64,000 nucleotides of DNA from Larix kaempferi (taxonomy: Eukaryota; Streptophyta; Pinopsida; Pinales; Pinaceae): NCBI GenBank assembly GCA_027924585.1, contig BSBM01000199.1, forward strand, positions 13,024,501 to 13,088,500, written 5' to 3'. Positions 22,974 to 36,100 of the stretch are shown in pieces (position 1 is the stretch's first letter; the number at the start of each line of letters is the position of its first letter). Position numbers and translations under genes: made by a program. The notes under the pieces were generated by a model. The model was not told where the DNA came from and did no database searches. It saw nothing but the letters and a program-made list of their open reading frames with translations.

Positions 22974-23071
22974 GCCTCAGAGGCATGGATCCTATAGAAG
23001 ATTGGGATATGCTCAAAGAGGTCATAGAAGAGGCTAAAAGAAACATAAAGAGCGTTCTCCAGTTGAAAGAA
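22974..23071 (+). CDS. Candidate isolated exon of unknown gene
   Basis: A pyrimidine-rich TATGTTTTCAG precedes an open segment translating to LRGMDPIEDWDMLKEV and then IEEAKRNIKSVLQLKE. It is followed directly by a consensus donor GTATGT (from 23072). The peptide is acidic and helix-like with a clean codon pattern, unlike the surrounding AT-rich sequence. I recognise no family, and no partner exon was found nearby. It could also be a fragment of a transposable element or chance. Confidence 0.3.
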
Positions 23072-23599
23072 GTATGTGCCCTAAGCACTTCAACCTATGC
23101 ATGCACCCCTTGGAGAAAATCCACGAGTAAGCACCGTAATTAGAGTTTTACTTCTAAAAGTGAATTGCACGAGAACCCTTTAATAATAAATGGTCTCCGT
23201 GATCTCAGTTTGTTAATGGTGTAACTTCAGCAAACCCTTGCGCAGTGATTTTATTGGTGCTTTGTCCCAGGTACTCTGCAAAACATTAAGCTTTCTTTAA
23301 AAAATGTTTAGGGTGCTTGAGAAAAAACCAATAGCAAATTAAGTACATTTGCTTGCAGTAAGAACTTTCACTTTAAATACAATTAATTTATTAAAAGGGA
23401 AAATGCAAAAGAAATATCATTGTGGTTTTAATGAAAAATAATACAAAAGCCCAAAGATTTATCATGCTTTCAAGCTGTACAAGGAACAAGTCCAATGGTT
23501 AGGTAGCCAGAGTAATGCATAGATTTGTTCATGGATCAAATCAGTGTTACGAGCATCACTGGCTATTTGTGTATTCAGAAAAGATAAGACACTTGTGTA

Positions 23600-23825
23600 T
23601 TTTGCCATTCTTTTTCAATTTTTTCTCAAATTTTACTTTTCAGACCCTTACTGAGTTCTCAAGAAAAATATAGATTTTTGTTATTTGCAATTGTTTTTCA
23701 GTTTTTTCTCGAACTTTAATTTTCAGACCCTTCCCGAGTATCCAAAAAAATAAGAGATTTTGCTTTATTCCATTTTCTTTCAATTTTTTCTCAAATTTTA
23801 TTTTGCAGACCCTTGCTGAGTTATT
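23600..23825 (+). repeat. ~82-bp tandem repeat, about 2.7 units
   Basis: Each unit has TTTCAATTTTTTCTCAAATTTT then CAGACCCTTxCxGAGT (CAG at 23641, 23724 and 23806). It ends about 120 bp before the likely DPM3 polyadenylation signal. Confidence 0.85.
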
Positions 23826-23943
23826 GCCATATACATGTTTTACAACATTGGTTCAAATTTATACTATAAGAAGAGGGAAAACAGAAGAACCTAGAAAAAA
23901 TCGCTTTCCAAGATCAAATTATTCCAAAATTAGCTTCAACCAA

Positions 23944-23949
23944 TTTATT
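23944..23949 (-). terminator. DPM3: Possible DPM3 polyadenylation signal
   Basis: AATAAA on the minus strand, about 110 bp after the DPM3 stop codon. It is the first perfect hexamer found there; position and motif fit, but no transcript evidence is available. Confidence 0.45.
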
Positions 23950-24057
23950 TCACTTCTTCAGACTGCACATTCTTTAGTACTACAATCACAATGATTTCCT
24001 TTTACATTAAATAGGCAATAACTTGTATAAATCCAAGGTGTAGACAGAGTAACTTAT

Positions 24058-24123
24058 TCAAGTATCATGAGAACTGACATCCACTCCATTTTTCTCTAAA
24101 AACACCTTCGCCTCAGCAACGTC
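24058..24123 (-). CDS. DPM3: DPM3 exon 3
   Basis: 22 codons including TGA: DVAEAKVFLEKNGVDVSSHD, then T and stop. The acceptor reads TGCAG. The tail matches the C-terminus of plant DPM3 (D-[IV]-x-E-A-K-x-[FY]-L-x-x-[KN]-G-V-D-V), which is why it is assigned to this gene although it is over 21 kb away. Confidence 0.88.
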   Translation of the reverse strand, partial: DVAEAKVFLEKNGVDVSSHDT

Positions 24124-27100
24124 CTGCATATGTACATGCAAATGTAAGACAAAATGCTAAATAAAGTTGAAGGGTTGGAATACCAGAATAACAAATGCAA
24201 CTCAGTTCATAAGGACAATAATCATGTATGGTGAGGTAATTAAGTGCTACCGAATTCTTGTTCAAAAGCCATAGTGTTTCTTCCCATGCAAATAGAATTC
24301 ATCATAGACAAGCTAGGGCTTTACAATTATCCAAATGAAGATGGAAAACTATTACATCTGCTAATCAAATCAAATGACACATAAGGCATATTACCAGGAA
24401 GGATCTTTTTGAAGATGCTTAGATCAGTCTGATGACAGTCCTCTCTCAGAGCACTTTGAAGAATGTATCTCTGTTTATTTTGAATAGAAATACTATTTTT
24501 TTTTCTTGAAAACAAATATTACAAAAGAAGGAATCAACCAATATGAAATCATACATGCACATGAAGGTCTATTTAATCACTAACCACAGGAAATGCTTTG
24601 CAGTTGCAGCATAGAACACTAGTAGCACAAGTCCGTATATTCAGGGTGCACAGATCAAATAGTTGTGAAAAAATTGATTCAAACCACATCAAAGAACATC
24701 CATTTGAAACTCACAATTTGCAAAGGGAAACGAAGGGTTGGGAACAGCTTATCAAGGGAAGTAAACCAGGATTCACCTAAAATCTGATAGTTGTCCATGA
24801 AGCACTACATCAAAGCAAAGCTATGGCAAAACTCCAGATGCAGGTTCAAACCCAAGATAAGATGAGCACCCTATGGTGTCGACAGCCAATACTGAACATC
24901 AAAAGAAATTTTCACGGTAGTTATCATTTGAAGGTAGTTGATTTTGCTAAAAGATATTAAATTCATAATAATGAGGGTGGTGAAAGCATAATTTTTTACT
25001 GATCACAAATGTCAAGATTGATTACATCCAATCAACTCGTACCCATACCCACCAGGACAATGCTTTATCAAACAAACAGTGATATGAACTATGAAGCAAA
25101 TCCAGAGCCTAGAATAGCAAAAAGTGTTTGTCTACACCACGTAGTCCAGCTTCGATGACAGGTATAGCCATCTATTCTTGATGATAGAAGATCATAAATG
25201 TCAATGTATATGTTTTCATGGTTTGTAGTAAATGCCTAGACTCTAGCAACTCAATTGGTCTTGTTTCATTCTTCCCTCCTACCCATACAAACGTTACTAT
25301 AGCAGCAAAGGGGAAAATATACAACAGAACCCAGGTGGACCCTTGACCACTTTAAGGAAAAGTAGCACCTTCAAGATATCCACCACTTGATTTCAATATA
25401 TTTATAACAACCATCTCCAAGATAGATTTCAAACTAGCCAATGATGCCCACGAAGAAAATTCAAATCTATCAAGTTTACTAGTTGCCCATATTTCCACCA
25501 ATCAAATTAACTAATATAAGTAGCCTACATTGATGACTCAATTTGGAATTCAATCGGATAATATCTATTGAATATGCTCTAAAAGGACTTGGGTCTCTCC
25601 CCAAGCCCTTAATCCCAAAATGGCCTTTTATTATGCGCAATTCATGCAACTGCAAGACAGTCTCATTGTCTGCCCCAAATACATTGACACCAATGGATGC
25701 ATAACCTTAGGACTCAATCATCTAGTTGCAGGTTTGCTCCCACCATCTATTGAGACGGACCACCAACATTAAGGATTTGTCAACTATACTATGCCATCTC
25801 TAAGAGATCAACTCTAAGGAGCACTATATTTTCGAATGTCCCATATACTAGAAGATTTGAGGGAGGCTCCACGACTTGATCTAAGAGTCAACGGGTTCCC
25901 TTCTGATTTTCTTTTGCTATCCCATTCTGAGATGCATAGCCTGATACATCCAAGAGGCAATGATCTACATGGGAGACTTTGCGTGACCTTTCCAGGCCTA
26001 GTACTGTCAGGCTCTTTACCAATGTTAACAGACTCAGAATCGACAAGACAAAATTTCCGGAACACGGGATCGTAGGGAACGTGGGTACGAGTACCGGATA
26101 CGTCTAGAAGTTTCCCCCAAATTTGCAGGAAACGGCAGGTTGGGAACGGCAATAATATATATTAAAAAATATAAAAATAAAATAATTAAAAAAACATGAG
26201 AACCAAATGACTTCTTAGCACAAACTAGATGACTTAGCTGATTCCTTATATTACGGTTGTAACCAGAACCTCTTAGCAGATGGAAATGGTAATAAAATCA
26301 AGATTACCATCCATGTCATTGATTATATAAGGTAGAATCTTTCTAAAGTGGAAACTTTTAGAAGTTATAGTCCCTGCATTTGTGGCTATATGTATAGAGT
26401 AAGTTTTCAGTTTTGTGTCAACTATGATTAAAATGTATTAGAATATTATATGTTTACAACACATTCTATGCTAGGGTATTTGCAAAGGTGGTATAAATAA
26501 TCAAATTTAAATTATTATAAAATAGAAATCAAGATAATTTTTATTTAAATGTAATATATGAATTTAGTTTTAAAGTAAGATTTAAAACTATTTCCAATTA
26601 TTTAAAAGTTTATTTTTTTAATTCATAAAGTAAATACTAAAATATATAAATTTAATTTCTTTTATTTAATATATAAAAAGTCAAAATAGATTTACATTTA
26701 TTATTGATTAGTGGAAATTGCAATTCAACGTAGGAACGAGTGAATACTCTTGCATGGCCGGTAGATGGAAATCAGTGCACCAACTCGACAAGGTAGCACG
26801 AAATAGACTTTTATTGCAACTTAGTTTTCTAGAGAAAAAATTATGAGTCAACTATGTAAAAGTTTGGTCGCAAAGAAATAGGAATGTTGTTAACAACCTA
26901 CGTGGCGATCATGAATGCGTGGAAGCTCCCAGTGAAGGAAACGCGCAAAAGAAAGTCCCCAAGTTCCTGATTTTAGAGGGTAAAAGTTCCCAGTAAGTTG
27001 CCAACCATCTGGAACAGTTCCCGCTGGATTGGGAAAGTTTCCTACAAGTTCCCAAGTTCCCTGGAACGTCAGAACTTCGGGAACGAGTTTCCTAAAAGCC

Positions 27101-30100
27101 GGGAGCGGTTCCCGTGCTACATAGCAAAATAGTGAAGAGTCTAGATTGGATCAGGAAAAAATCAGCAAATATCAAAAAATAAAGATGCACACATTTTGAC
27201 TTAAAAAGTATTTTTCATTGATCTTTATTACTTTGTCTTCATGTGGCTCTGTTGATTAGTGTTTCTCACTATGCAAAGGAGAAACTAACTTAAACAGATA
27301 GGAAAAAAAAGCCCACAAATAATGTTTTTTATAGACAAACTATGGTCTAATCCGATTTAAATCATGAGTCCAAGTCACCAAGCTGATTTCAAATCAAGAG
27401 TTTGACTCGGTTGACCCAATCCAACTTAGTCAATGAGAGTTTGACTCGGGAAGGTTTGAATCGGCTCGTTTGAGGGGCTGATTCGAGTAAAAATTGCGAT
27501 TTTCCTTTTTAAATTGTGATTCTTGTTTCACTACTCTACTTTCTTTCAACCTATCTCAGTAGTCACAAGTTGTAAGCACTCGGGAAGCCCCCCAATTTTA
27601 GAGCATGTTGGTGGTAGATCAGTGAAGCAATGGACTCCCTCCCCATTGGCCGACAAACATCGCACCTCTAGGAGACCTCAAAGCTAGACTCTCTCCCTAG
27701 AGAGTTTTACCCACCAAGTCTAGTTGAGTAGCAAGACTTACATCATGAGGTTCTTCCCCTCAGCCTCTAATGTTAGGAGAGATAGGTCAATTCACTCCAA
27801 AGTGCCTCCTAAGGCCTAAGGTACTCTCCAGATGACATCATCAAGGTTCGATTTAGTTCGTTCATAGTGATAAAAGGAGACAATCTGTCTCTTCTCCCTC
27901 TCCGCCTCTACTTTTATTTCCAATTTTGATGTTGATATTGAGTTAGGCCCACAACATGTCAGGTCGAGAAGTACAAATCTCGACTAGTAGTGAAAGGATA
28001 TTCCAAAGTCGAGGGAGTCAACTTTAGTGAGATATTCTCTCCTGTTGCAAAGTTAACTTCCATTAAGGTAATAATGTATTTAGCTGCAGCATTTGTTCTT
28101 GAAATAGAACATATGGACATGAATACAACATTTCTTCATGGTGATCTTGAAGAATAAATTATATGAAGTAGCCTGAAGGATTCACAGTGAAAGGGGAGAA
28201 GGATCTGGTCTACAAGCTCAAGAACTCCCTCTATCGTCTAAACTTTAAAGCAATCACCCAGGATGTGGTACCCAAAGTTTAATTTGTATATCCAACAGTT
28301 GGGTTTTGTGAGAAGTCAGATTGGTCACTGTGTATAGCAAGAAAGTAGGTGATCATTTTATATGTGTAGTTTTGTATGTCGACGATATGTTGTTGGTTAG
28401 AAACAACATAGATATGATTAAGGAGGTAAAACTGCAGCTATCCTCCAAGTTTGACATGAAGGATTTCGGTGCAACTCATTTAATTTTTGGAATGGAAATT
28501 AAAAGAGATAGAACAAGTAGAAGGTTCCAATTAAATCAGAGTAAATATGTTGAGACAATTTTGAAACACTTCAACATGTAGGAGTGCAAACCAATTAAGG
28601 TCCCTATTCTTGTAGGATTTAAATATCTATTGAATAGTGTCCTAAGACATAGGAAGAGAGATAGTGCATGGCACATGTGCCCTATGCTAGTGTTTTAGGT
28701 ATTTTGATGTATGCAATGGTTTATACTTGACTCGATATTTCCCATGCAATGGGAGTATTGAGTTGTACATGTCAACACCTGGGAAAGAGCACTAGACTGA
28801 TTTTAAAAGAGTTTTCAGGTATTTGCATGGCACAATGGATTATGCAATCTGCTACCAAGGAAAACCTAAAACTAATAAAACAATAATTATACATGGTTTT
28901 GTCAACTCTGATTGGGTTGGATATCTTGACCATAGAAGGTTGACTAGTGGATATGTTTTCAAATTATTCGGTGGGCAGTTAGTTGGATGAGTAGGAGGTA
29001 GTCGATTGTTGCACTGTTGAATATTGAGGTCGAATACATGGCAACTACTCAGGCAAGAAAAGATATTGCAATCTAGTTGCAAAGATTGGGTTTAAACAAC
29101 AAGTTGTCAGGTTGAATTGTGACAATCAAAGTGCAATCTTCCTGACAAAGAACCCAACATACCATTCAAAGACAACGCATATTGATGGACAATACCATTT
29201 TGTGAGAGATGGTGGAGAACCAAAAAGTGTTACTGGAAAAGGTAGACACGATGTAGAATACTACAGACTCACTAACCAAGTCTATGAGCATCAATAAGTT
29301 TACTTGGTGTAGGAAATCAATTGGCCTAATAGACCTGGTAAAGCAAACTGAAGTTTTGAAATCTCTTGTGTATGAAACGAAAACAACAAGCGGGAAAATG
29401 TTTGGAATATTATACTCTTTGCATGTAAATCGACGATTGAAGTTAATAGTCGACTAGTTAACAAGTTGATTGGAATTGAATTTGATAGATGGTGGAAGTC
29501 TAGTCGACTGGACGACTGAAATTGAAGTTGACAAATAGTGGAATTTTGGTCGAATGGCTAACTAGAATAGTCAATTGGTCGATGACCACGACTGGTCGAC
29601 AGGAAGTTGATGAGCATAAAGAGGACATGAATTCGACGGACACTTGGATGATGAGAATATGGATTCCAAAGAGATGGTAGATAAGTTGAAATTATGTTGT
29701 GAAACACATCCCCATTCTTACCGAATTGCATGGTTCAAAAAAGGAAATGAAGTCACCATTAATAAAAGATGTTTGATCTAGCTTTCCGTCGGTAAGACTT
29801 ATAAAGATTAAGTATGGTGTGATGTCATTCCGATGGATGCATGTCATCTGTTATTATTGGGGAGGCCTTGGCAATATCACAGAAAAGTCATGCATGATGG
29901 ACAAAAGAATACCAACACCTTTTGGAAGGATGGATCAAAAGTTGTCTTATTTCCCCTTAAGGATGAAGGGAAAGCTGAGAATATGTTGTCAGAAAGAGAG
30001 CTTGTTAAGGAAATGAAAGCAGTAGGATTTTGTTATGCATTAATAGTGAAAAAAGGAGCCGAGGAAGACATACCAATACCTAATGAAGTGGCCAAGGTAC

Positions 30101-33100
30101 TAGAAGACTATGTTGATATTATCCCTAATGAACTACTTGATGGTCTTCCATCAAAGAGGGATATTCAACATCACATTGATCTAATCCCAGGATCATCTTT
30201 GCCTAATCAAGAAGCCTATAGGATGAGTCCTACACAACATGCATAGCTCAACCGACAAGTAACAAAGCTTATAAAGAAAGGTCTGGTAAGATAAAGCATG
30301 AGTCCCTGTGTTGTACCTTAGGGGTTTTTCACTTATGCTTTGCCTAGCACCTGCTCCTCTCTTTTTAATCGCCTTGTGTATCTCTTCTTTTATAACATTT
30401 TAGCATTTACAAGTATTCTAGACACTACCATAGTCTAGTGGCCATTGGATGTATACTCTAGTCCCATTGACATTTTCCTTGGTCATTTGTGGACATTAAT
30501 AAAATTATCTTATGTTGTCTAATCTATCAATCAAGGCCTTACAATCCAAAATAACTTGAGGAAGCCTATCATAAACATCTTAAATAATCTATAGGATGGC
30601 ATATTTATCTCAATGGAAAATGAAAGGTTTGTAAGACTAGATTTCCTTTCCAAATACTAAATCATTTAAATACAACAATTTTCTAACTAATGGTTATACA
30701 AGAAATAGGTTACTGTGAAAAACTTCTAAGAGCCCATTAGTTCAAGTGTCTTGTTACCTCCCCATCACTTGGGCTTCCTTACTCTTGTTTGTATGTTTAT
30801 ACTTGCACTCTAGAAAGAATGAACTTTGGTGTCCATCACTAACACCTTTTGTACAACAATATATCTCCAATTGACTTACCCTAAATAAGATTTCTACAAT
30901 AAAGGTTGTGTTGTATTGGTCAACAAATATTTGACTTTCTTAAGTCAGTCAAGGCTTATGTACTCTAGGCTTCAAATTTCCACAAAAGTTTTGTCCAAGA
31001 CACTTGTTATCACACCATAGTAGCAGGGCTACTATTCTTGCTTAGCAGATATCTGCACATTCCAGAACTTCCATTATTCAGAGCTTGGCTATGATGATTG
31101 TATATTTTGAGATCACTCATGATCAGAGCAGTGTATTGTTCAGACTTATGATAGACCTTGTGTCAAGGCTGAGCCTTGAGAGTTCAGATTTGATGACCGA
31201 TGTGACCCTTTATCCCATACAGTTTCAGTTCAGTGCTTAGAGATGTATTGTAGCAGTGTTTCAGATGACATATGATGATTACTTTTGTGATGATGTTGTA
31301 TGACCTATGGATGTTTTATCATTGACTGTGGATTACTATCTTGTTGATTTAGTCATGTTCACAGCATCTGCTTGGTATATTATTCCTGATGTGGCAAACT
31401 GTTTAAAATGAACTATAAATTATAAAAGGGACATTTACTTGCACATTTAGGTTGTTTGACAAAACTCACTGGTTTACCACCTTACATAGATATGGTCTTT
31501 CCTGACACCAGTTGTCTGCTAGTTTAGGCTCCAAATTCACTTGACTCTATCCATACATGACCTTCCTTATTTGACCTTAAACCTTGACCTGTCTTATTTG
31601 ACTTTTTGGTACTGAGGACTTCCCCATTTTCTACCTCTGTGTTTGGACCGCATCCCTGTATGTTTAGTGTCTCGGCTCTGAGTTGGTGACAAAACTTACC
31701 TTTGGTGAGTTGGATTGTAGGCCTAAATCATTCTGGTCGGTTGCCCCGATGTTTGGCATTGGCTCGAACTCCCCCTAGTCACTTGAGATGTTGTTGGCTA
31801 AAACTGAAAGCTCATGTACTACTTATGGAAACTTATGTAAATTCGCCCATGGAAACTAAAAAGGGCAAGAGCGATGAACTGCTAAAAATACTCCTCGAAG
31901 AGTATAAGAAAGGTCCAAAAAAGCAATGGTTCTTAAAAGCTATATCTAAACAATTGCTGACCTTATATGTATACGAAAACATGCCCTGGATGCAAGCTGC
32001 AACTAGTTGTGCTTATCAACACACCTGAGATCTGAAGGGTTATGTAGGCCAAAAAGGCCATGAAATGAAATTGAATGATCCTAATGAACCTGGATCAACT
32101 TGATGTAGACATGATGCCTAAGTTGAATAAGCACTCTCTAAACAACTTATCCATTTGTCAGGCACAGCCATCCCCCGTGTTATTTTGTCCAGCACAAAGT
32201 TTGTAGCTTTCCCCTTCTCCCAGTCCAAAGTATTTTTGAGTTGAGTTAGACAAGTCAACCCATTGGCCCAACCTTGTTTCTAGCCTTCATCCTTTACTAG
32301 CAGTTTGACCATGTCCAATGGGTGAGTTTGTCATTTAAACTATTGTGCAAGTAATTACAAATAACAAAGGAATATGCTAACATGATTAATGCCACTGAAT
32401 GGATGTTATACTTTGAGCTAGGCTGTGAGAATGATTAGAGGAACATGTCTTAGTCTACTGATATGATTTTTCCTTGGTTATATATGGACCTAGTCAAACC
32501 TAGTTTGACTATGGTCATTTCTTGGGATCCGTGATGATGTGGGCCACATATGCTTATAGATGTTGGTTGATGGTCCCACATACTCTTGATGATGCTGCCA
32601 TATGATGGACATATGGTTCAGATGATGATTGATGCAATTCAGTAGGTTTTATTATTACTTCAGATCATCAGATTATGCACTGTCCATATATGGTGGACCC
32701 TACAGCTGGCCCATTAGGGCAACCCATGGTGTATGAGTACGCATTCTTAGTGGATTTCGGTCTTTTGGATCCAATGAGACACTTATCTTTCAGTTCCGGG
32801 CACTTCTGACAGTGATAGATGCAGTTTTACACTTCTTGACCAGATTTGGGGCTGATTTCCCAGCCTGAGCAGCAGGGGCCATGAGAGGCCAGTTCACCTA
32901 GGGCGCTGTATGAGGAGGGGGTGGTCCAGCCACTTGTTATTACCATTTACCCCCCCTTCTGGAGAGCCTGGTGGGCTCAGTTGGACAGCGCAGATGCCCT
33001 AGGAGGCAGTTTTGGCACTTTCACAATTACCAAGGCAGTTAAAAAATGGGATAAAGTGGTCACTGAGGAATTCGATTTGGGCAATTGAGGCAAGGTTTTG

Positions 33101-36100
33101 GCACTTGGTTTTCACAGAGGTCTTCCAGGGTGATCCCACTATCTTTTAGCCAGTTTTCACCATGTGGGTAGGCCCACAGAGATCACAGAAGGTCTTTTAC
33201 TGCTTGTCTGTCACAGATTTTGAGGATAGATTGGGTCATTTATATTATCTTGGACATATTTTATTATTTTATTGTGCCTTGGGGATGAGCTAGTAAGGAT
33301 CGATGCCTCCTAGCCCCACCATGTGCTCCATATGTCATGTCCTAGTCATTATGAGGTGGGATTTGGTACTTTTACCCCCTCTAGTGGATGACGTCACCCT
33401 CCATGAGTATTTTTAGATTATGACGTCATCACTTTTTGAGTGATCCATGTGTTATGTTATTATGGTTCATCTTAGCCATTGATTGTATATTGAGATCTTT
33501 TAATCTCAACCACTCATTTGATATTGTATTGTAGAGTGGCATAGGGTTTTGGTCTTTATTATCCTATATAAGGAGGAGACCCCCTATTGTATACCTCACC
33601 TTTGGAGCTCTGGAATATTGGAATAGAACACTTCTTTGTGGAGCATATTTCTCTTGTCTTATGGATTCTCTTGCATCTTGAGTATACAGTATCTCTTCTA
33701 TGTATCATTGTGGATTTTGGTGCTACAACTAGTTTTCTTGTAGGAAGACCGAATTGGTGGAGAGGAGGGCGATTTCTTGAGGGTTATTGTTGGAGGGATC
33801 CACATATTCTCTCTTGGGTTGATCTTGGTGAAAGGGAGTATCTTTATTGTATCTTTGTGACATAGTTGATGCTTTCTATTACATCTTTCCATCATTTTCA
33901 TAATCATCTTACTTGGCTTGTTTCACTTGATCTTGTCTTGTAGGAGGAGGACGTTTTGGGTTGGAGCTCTTGGATCTCACTCTTGAATATACACATAGGA
34001 GAATGCTATCAATTTGCAAGGTGGCCATAAGCAATTGAGGTAAGATCTACAAGGTATGTGCCTATTTCCATCCATTCTTCTTCATTGGTCACAAACCCTA
34101 ATTAATTAAAACCCTCATTTTGGTTTTTCTTAGATCTACTTAGATCTAGCCTTGCTTTAGAAAAGACATTAAAAACCCACCTCTATAGCATCCACGCCAA
34201 TTCGGATCTATAGTTTGGTGGTGATTGGGTTAAAATTTACACACTTTTCAAGGCAAAGTAGCCTTTTTGAGGCAAATCGCACCCCTTGGGAGAAGCTTGT
34301 TTGGTTAGATCTAGCATATGGGTAGGTGAGATCCCACTTGATTTGTAATCTATACACTTGATAACCTACCCCTAGTGTGTCACTTCTTTGATTTCTGCCT
34401 TGGGGGTATCATTCCTCATTTTGGGGGTTATGCCCACTTGGATCAATTTGGTGACCCACTTTCAATCTCAGATCTATGGAGATCTAGCCATTGGATCCCC
34501 TTGATTTTCAAGATCCATATAGATCATTGTCTAAACTACTTGGATCTACAATTTGGTGACCATTGGACTTATTTTGACACACCTTTCCCTGTTTTAGCCC
34601 TCCTTGGGCAAAGTCGCACTTCCTTGGGTGATTGAGTTTGCCCACTTTAAAGACCTGGATAGTTGAGATTTATGTGGATTTGGAACGAGCATACCTTGAA
34701 ACCTACGTCTAGAGTATCATTTTGTGACGATCTGCCTTGGGGGTAGCATTTCTTATTTTAAGGGATTGTGGTCCACTTGGGTCATATCATGAAACCCTAG
34801 ATCTAGCAAAATCCAACCATCACATCCCAATTAGCCCACTTGATTTGCCTACTAGGTGTCCCGAACTACACTTTGACACGTCTTTTGACTCCATTAACCC
34901 ATCCAACAAGGAACTAGTCCTCCTTAGGCAATTCGCACTCCTTGGGAATTGTGTCAAACCTTAGATCCCATATGTGGGTATTCTTAATTTTAACTTAGAT
35001 CCACAGATCTACTCACTACATACCCCTTAGTACCAATTTCATCCATTAAATTCCACCTTGTGGGTCCCATTTGAGCCATTCACATATCCCAAGGAAGTGG
35101 GTCCCACTTGTGTAACACATGGTACTAGATCTTGTCTTTTTAGCTCATCATGTGGCCTAAATCATAGATTGGTTGAAACACTAATCATCTCTCAAACCAC
35201 CTTCAACCATACTTTAATTTCTAGGTCCACTCTACCTTGAATTGGTTTCCGTAACTTACCATTTACTCATCACTAGGAACCTTTGTTTGGGTCCAATCAT
35301 CTCTGATTGGTAGTAGGGTCTCCCCCTAGGTCTTGATTTATCTAGATCTAAAGTGAAGAGTGCCTCGGTTGACGTGACTCCCACCTTGCATTGGGAACCG
35401 TGGCATCTCTTGGGTCACCTCTTTAGTTGCCCATCTCCTCTACCGTCCCGGATGGGATACCACTAGGGACAACTACAAGTTGTGTGATAACAACACTATC
35501 CATCATTTGCTTCATTTACTTATCTAACCATCAAGAGACCATTTTATGTTTTTTGTTTGTTGTAACATACACAAGGGTGGTTACATGGTGACATTAACAC
35601 CTGCACATGTAACAGAGCATGACCATATAGTCTAGAAGGCAATAAAACAAATATATCACATACAAGTATAATACAAGGAATGGTGAATATACAATGGTAT
35701 GGGATATAAATAATAGTAGGTGTACCCCTTCATAGAGGACAACCATATGACAAGACTCAAAATAAATCATTAATTCTAACATACAGTACACTGTATTAAT
35801 ATTGCATGCCTCCCTATCTTGGGGAGCTTCATCCTCAAAGCTCTTAATAAACTCTCTACGATTTAACAAGATATCATACTTTTTAACAAGATATCATTTG
35901 TTAGACATTATATCTAGAAAATAATTTCCATCAACAATTAAAAGGTTGTCAAAGTTAATGAGGACTTTGCCTGGTCAGTAAATGTAGGGTGTTGTTAATG
36001 TCCCCACCAAGATAAGATAAGATAGATAATTTTATTAATGTCACACTAATGACCATAAAATTAAGTCAAAGGGACTATTGAGTACAGTGATGTCAGTAAA

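Noticed and set aside
25814-26152. Overlapping open frames of 112 and 79 codons on opposite strands
   Set aside because: No recognised motif; they overlap the GGGAAC-rich end of a possible transposon remnant.
33587-35240. Open frames of 60-92 codons in the DPM3 intron
   Set aside because: They fall in diverged 336-bp repeats and LTR-like DNA and carry no motif.
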